Below, in pieces: positions 60,211 to 64,000 of a stretch of 64,000 nucleotides of DNA. The stretch comes from Ustulina deusta. Lineage: Eukaryota; Ascomycota; Sordariomycetes; Xylariales; Xylariaceae. The notes under the pieces are model-generated. The model was not told where the DNA came from. It made no database searches and saw only the letters and a list, made by a program, of their open reading frames with translations. How positions within the stretch are numbered: position 1 is the stretch's first letter; every line of letters starts with the position of its first letter. The stretch is from NCBI GenBank assembly GCA_023159155.1, contig JAJNNX010000002.1:1736001-1800000 (forward strand), written 5' to 3'. Both the position numbers and the translations under genes were made by a program.

Positions 60211-61642
60211 AAGCAAATTGAAGTTGCCAGACAGAGCTAGGCGATATATTGAAAGGAAAACTGGCGAAATCCGAACGGTTGTCGGGCTAAATATAAATAA
60301 TATCTACCACGGTAGACCCGTCGCCACATTTTCAGTATAGACAGCCGAACAGTATGTTGAAAACAAGATTGGTGAGTTGAAGAGCGATGGAGGGCGTGAA
60401 GGAGGGAATGGACAAGGTAGCCGATGGGATGGCAAGGGTGAGAAGAAGAGAAGTGAGGCAGAAAGTGGAGTTGCCAACCGAAAACAAAACTACGCATAGA
60501 GAAAGCGAGGGCCGACGAAGGAGGGATAGTTGAGAGATCAACGCGATCGAGGGTACGTTCAGCGTTGGGGTTGTCGTCGAGCTGATTACTCGTGCTCATG
60601 GCCCCTATAATATACTAAGTGTCGCCATTTCGTCTCAGACGGTGGTGGCCTTTTTAGATTTGGGAATGGCCGTGTCGAGTCCATACATATCACTTTCTTG
60701 CCTACAGTGTGCGAGGGGCGGAATCCTAAGACTTGGTATTAAAATATAGCACTTTCGCCATATTGCCATATTGCTAGGGCGCGTGAAAGATAAAGGTGGC
60801 CGCCGAGCGCGCCTGGGTGAAGTTGCTTCGCATCGAGTGTTGAACCGTTATGCCGGCGGTTGTGAGTTGACCGTTGGAGTGTCTGAGGGGCAACTGACTC
60901 GGTAGCCCTGAGAGTTCAATTGCAGGAAATACAACGGTATGGCTACACTAAGGCAGATGCAATGCAACTTAGTTACCTAGTTGAGGTGTTTAAATAGGTA
61001 CCTAGGTTGTGCAAAAACTGGTCCTGTGGAGCCTGGGGCCAAAAGCGGCATGGCTTATCTAACGGCTTAGGTGAAATATCCGTTGCAACTTGGGATAGGT
61101 AAGTGGTCCAGAGGGGCCATACATAACTGAACCAACACCTCCGCAGCTCTAGTCTTGGGGCGTTCGGTCTAGAGCTCATGCAGGACCGACGTCATTTTAG
61201 TGCCGTCGAAAACATTGGTATACATACTATCTAGTTGGATTTTCCCAGCAGTTCATGATCGCAAGAAGATCCGCAGAAGTACACAGACTGTTTTACTATC
61301 TACCTTAATAGGTACCTACCTCTAGGTATCTAGATAGATAGCGCACAGGTGCTACCCCTTGTTGTCAGGGTCCGCATTATCTCCTGCTGGGCACCGACAA
61401 CTCACACCTCCACCTATCTATCTAGGACAATTCGATCTGGACAAAACAACAACCACGCTTAGGATTAGTACGGACTAGCACGCCCCAACGATTCACGTCT
61501 TTTCCACCGACGGTCTATATTAAATTCCAGCTGATTCTGTTCTTGTGCTCTGCTGGCAGAGCTTAGGAAGCCCGGCAAACCGCCGCTAGCACTATCGGAC
61601 AGAACAAGATACAAGAGAAGCTATCGAGCGATTGTATACGAA
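60211..61642. other. intergenic region upstream of yvc1
   Basis: Contains the yvc1 promoter. Dense TAGGTACCTA/TATCTATC motif clusters occur at about 60992-61004 and 61307-61340. A minus-strand ATG frame at 60599 (MSTSNQLDDNPNAERTLDRV) has good codons for about 35 residues but no convincing continuation. Confidence 0.5.
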
Positions 61643-63987
61643 ATGGCGGACAGGACAAGTCGGACTGTCAGAGTCCAAGACTCTGAGCGGCGGCCACTTC
61701 TCAATCGCGCCGTCTACAGTTATAGCATGGAAGACGGGCCCTTCTTCAGCTGTACTCCGAACCCCCACGGCCATCTACCTGTGTACACGACTATTCACAG
61801 AATACGCAGAGATGTTATCAGCATAGTCGAAGACTACCTAACCTTCGAGCAGTTGGGAGATCTTCGGCTTAACGTATCCGTCGTGCGACCGTTAGTCGAC
61901 AAATTATACGAGCTAGATGATATATCAATCGGTATAACTCTTTCTGTTCCCGACCCACGACGCCCTTTCCCTTGGATGCTGATATTGCCTTAGTATATTG
62001 CTTGCTCGTAAACCGCTCACAATTCTTACACGAGCAAGAACATATGAGCAACCGACAGAATGTTCATTACACACGAGCGATGCTCTGCGAAGTTGTTGCG
62101 ACCCGTATTTTGAGGCGCTTTGGCGATGACAACCCGGGTTCGGAGGGGCTACTGCTTCTCGCCAACCTGCTCGTCGCTGGGTTTGAGCCCTTCCAGAATG
62201 CCCCCGAGGAGGTTCGCCGTGAGGCTTCGTTGGACTCCACCATCAGCTTTAACAGGACTTTACCTGCCCTTGAAATAGCCATTCTTACGGGAAGTAGGTA
62301 TTTCCTAAGCTCTACACACTGCAAAACAGTGTAAGTCCTCTCATCCCCGCCTTGAAAGATGACTACCAGACTGAATGTGAAAAGTGTCGATGCTATCTAT
62401 ATTGGTCAGATTGTCTATACGCCATCAACCTTCCTTGATCTAATCCCAGATCGATATAAGCGGAAACCTATCTCACTTTACCAACCGCACAAGGAACCAT
62501 TACTAAACCAGTACCGGTTAATTGTGCCGCGCACCAGAAACGCCCTCGAGGTAATTCAGTTCGTCGTTCTATTACTTTTATACATGTTATTCATGCTTGA
62601 ACGAAACCCAACCTATTTGAGCGTTTCAGAGTTAGCATTCGCAATATATGCTTTTGGTTGGGCTCTCGATCAGTTTGCTACAATCCTAGAGCATGGATGG
62701 TGAGTCTCTCGGAAACAAGAACCTTAATCAGGTACTAAGTAGATCTCAAGGTCGGTCTATTCCCAGAACCTTTGGTCTTTCTTAGACGTTATATTTATCC
62801 TTGTATATTGGATGTATCTCATGCTGCGTATTCATGGATGGAGAACGGGCGCTCCGGGTCCTGGGCAACAGGCCCTTGATGTCCTAGCCATGGGGGCGCC
62901 GGTTCTTATTCCACGGCTAGCTTTTAACCTTCTCTCCGGGAACATTGTGTTTCTCTCATTGCGAGCGATGGTGGTGGATTTTGCTGTGTTGACCTTTTTA
63001 GCTGCCTGGTGAGTTAGCTTTGCCCTTCTGGAACTTTCCTTCTGGGCACCTTCATTGTTAGTCCACGATGTATTAACGTGGGCCGTAACTTAGGTGTTTT
63101 TTTGGCTTCTTATTGTCTATGGTGTGGCTCGCGGAGGGTCGCCATGATCCCATGTAAGTATTTCGGTGTGCCTCGTCTTCTCATTTGCTAATCTTCGACA
63201 GCACCATCAGTAAATGGATGTTATGGATCTGGTTCGGTTTGGATGGCAGCGGAGTATCTGAGTCGGTAGGTTTACACACCAACGCAATGGATCTGTCGAT
63301 GGGAACTTGCTAACAACCAATGCTCCTTAGGCGGATTTCCACTGGCTGCTTGGCCCCATATTGATGATAACATTTGCATTCCTCGGCAATACACTCTTTC
63401 TAACGATTCTCGTGTCGATGCTTACGAACACCTTTGCCAATGTTGTCGCGAATGCAACAGCCGAGATCCATTTTCGCAAGGCCGTGCTGACGCTTGAAGG
63501 TGTCAAAAGCGACGCCATTTTCGCGTACCAGCCGCCGTTCAACATAATAGCTCTGTTTATACTAGTCCCGATGAAATTCCTAGTTAGTCCGCGATGGTTT
63601 CACAAGATTCATGTGGCATTTGTTCGGGCTATTAATTTACCACTGCTGCTTTTCATTGCTGTCCTGGAGCGACGTCTACTCTGGTCAGAATACGCTGGGG
63701 AGGTAAAACAACAACAGAAAAGAAAACACCGCGGGAAGGGGAGGTTCTGGGAAAAGTGGCGGATCACCAGTCACGGCGATATCCAGACAGTGTTCGATAT
63801 TCCACCGCCCGATTCAATCGAAGAAGATATCGCAGTGGACGACGAGCTGACGCACCACATGATACGACGTCAATTTCTACGTCACCAGAGTTCGTCACAG
63901 CCTCGGGATTCGCAAATCAGCAGAGATACAAGTAAAGAGCCGCCTACCAAGACACCTAGCCGACGAGACTCGTTAGCTCCGTTGTAA
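61643..63987 (+). CDS. yvc1: TRP-type vacuolar cation channel Yvc1 (3' end probably beyond the window)
   Basis: Yvc1 releases Ca2+ from the vacuole on stress and stretch. Seven exons fit: 61643-61931, 61994-62330, 62385-62699, 62751-63008, 63094-63153, 63202-63265 and 63331-63987 (introns 48-85 nt), giving 659 aa in the window. The cytosolic N-terminal domain (about 1-260) includes LPVYTTIHRIRRDV and VYCLLVNRSQF. TM helices follow (EVIQFVVLLLLYMLFML, FAIYAFGWALDQFATIL, FLDVIFILVYWMYLML and others), then the pore with WMLWIWFGLDGSG and the last helix LGNTLFLTILVSMLTNTFANV. The tail is basic and Ser-rich. The apparent stop TAA at 63985 lies inside a perfect donor (GTAAGT from 63984), so exon 7 may end at 63983 and the true C-terminus lie outside the window. 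Confidence 0.92.
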
Positions 63988-64000
63988 GTAATCGTCGGAG

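Noticed and set aside
60237..60599. 120-aa minus-strand frame starting MSTSNQLDDNPN
   Set aside because: Only the first 35 residues look coding; the rest is low complexity and no in-phase continuation through splice sites was found.

Overview
The window is nuclear DNA from a filamentous ascomycete (Pezizomycotina, most likely Sordariomycetes; the species cannot be fixed from the sequence). The reasons are short spliceosomal introns, mostly 47-168 nt, with GTAAGT/GTATGT-like donors, CTAAC/CTGAC-like branch sites and YAG acceptors; gene families specific to this group (an FlbC-type conidiation regulator, Lcl3, Rax2, a TRP-type vacuolar channel); and housekeeping genes on both strands with no operon logic. 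Exon/intron structures were rebuilt by hand from splice signals, reading phase and family similarity. Each main model closes in frame.

Layout. Left third (1-23.7 kb, gene-dense): possible 5' end of an unidentified gene (-), lsm2 (+), pso2 (-), a PHS-type phosphate/metabolite permease (-), apn1 (+), bub1 (-), a TENA/THI-4 protein (-), the U2AF large subunit (-) divergent from ogg1 (+), and an SDR oxidoreductase (-) that converges on ogg1. Middle (23.7-43.4 kb): about 20 kb in which the only certain gene is the two-finger C2H2 regulator flbC (-), with a long upstream region and a CAA-rich probable leader. Right part (43.4-64 kb): SF3b155/Hsh155 (-), an unrecognised 59-residue reading frame (+), rax2 (-), a 5 kb AT-rich gene-poor stretch with a possible solo LTR, lcl3 (-), a degenerate spliced reading frame (+), and yvc1 (+), which probably runs past the right edge.

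How the genes fit together. Three genes serve DNA repair: Ogg1 excises 8-oxoguanine and leaves abasic sites, Apn1 cleaves abasic sites, and Pso2 processes cross-linked ends. Bub1 adds the spindle checkpoint. Three genes serve splicing: LSm2 (U6 snRNP), U2AF65 (polypyrimidine tract) and SF3b155 (U2 snRNP). U2AF65 carries a C-terminal UHM and SF3b155 carries three RW-type ULM motifs, so both partners of a known contact are encoded here. Rax2 and FlbC belong to polarity and conidiation.

No tRNA, rRNA, CRISPR array, secondary-metabolite core enzyme or intact transposon was seen. The observations most worth a second look are the 59-aa frame at 47.8 kb, the interrupted spliced frame at 59.4-60.2 kb, the coding-like island at 27.9-29.0 kb, the stop-free 57-nt introns in the permease and flbC, and the splice donor that overlaps the apparent yvc1 stop.
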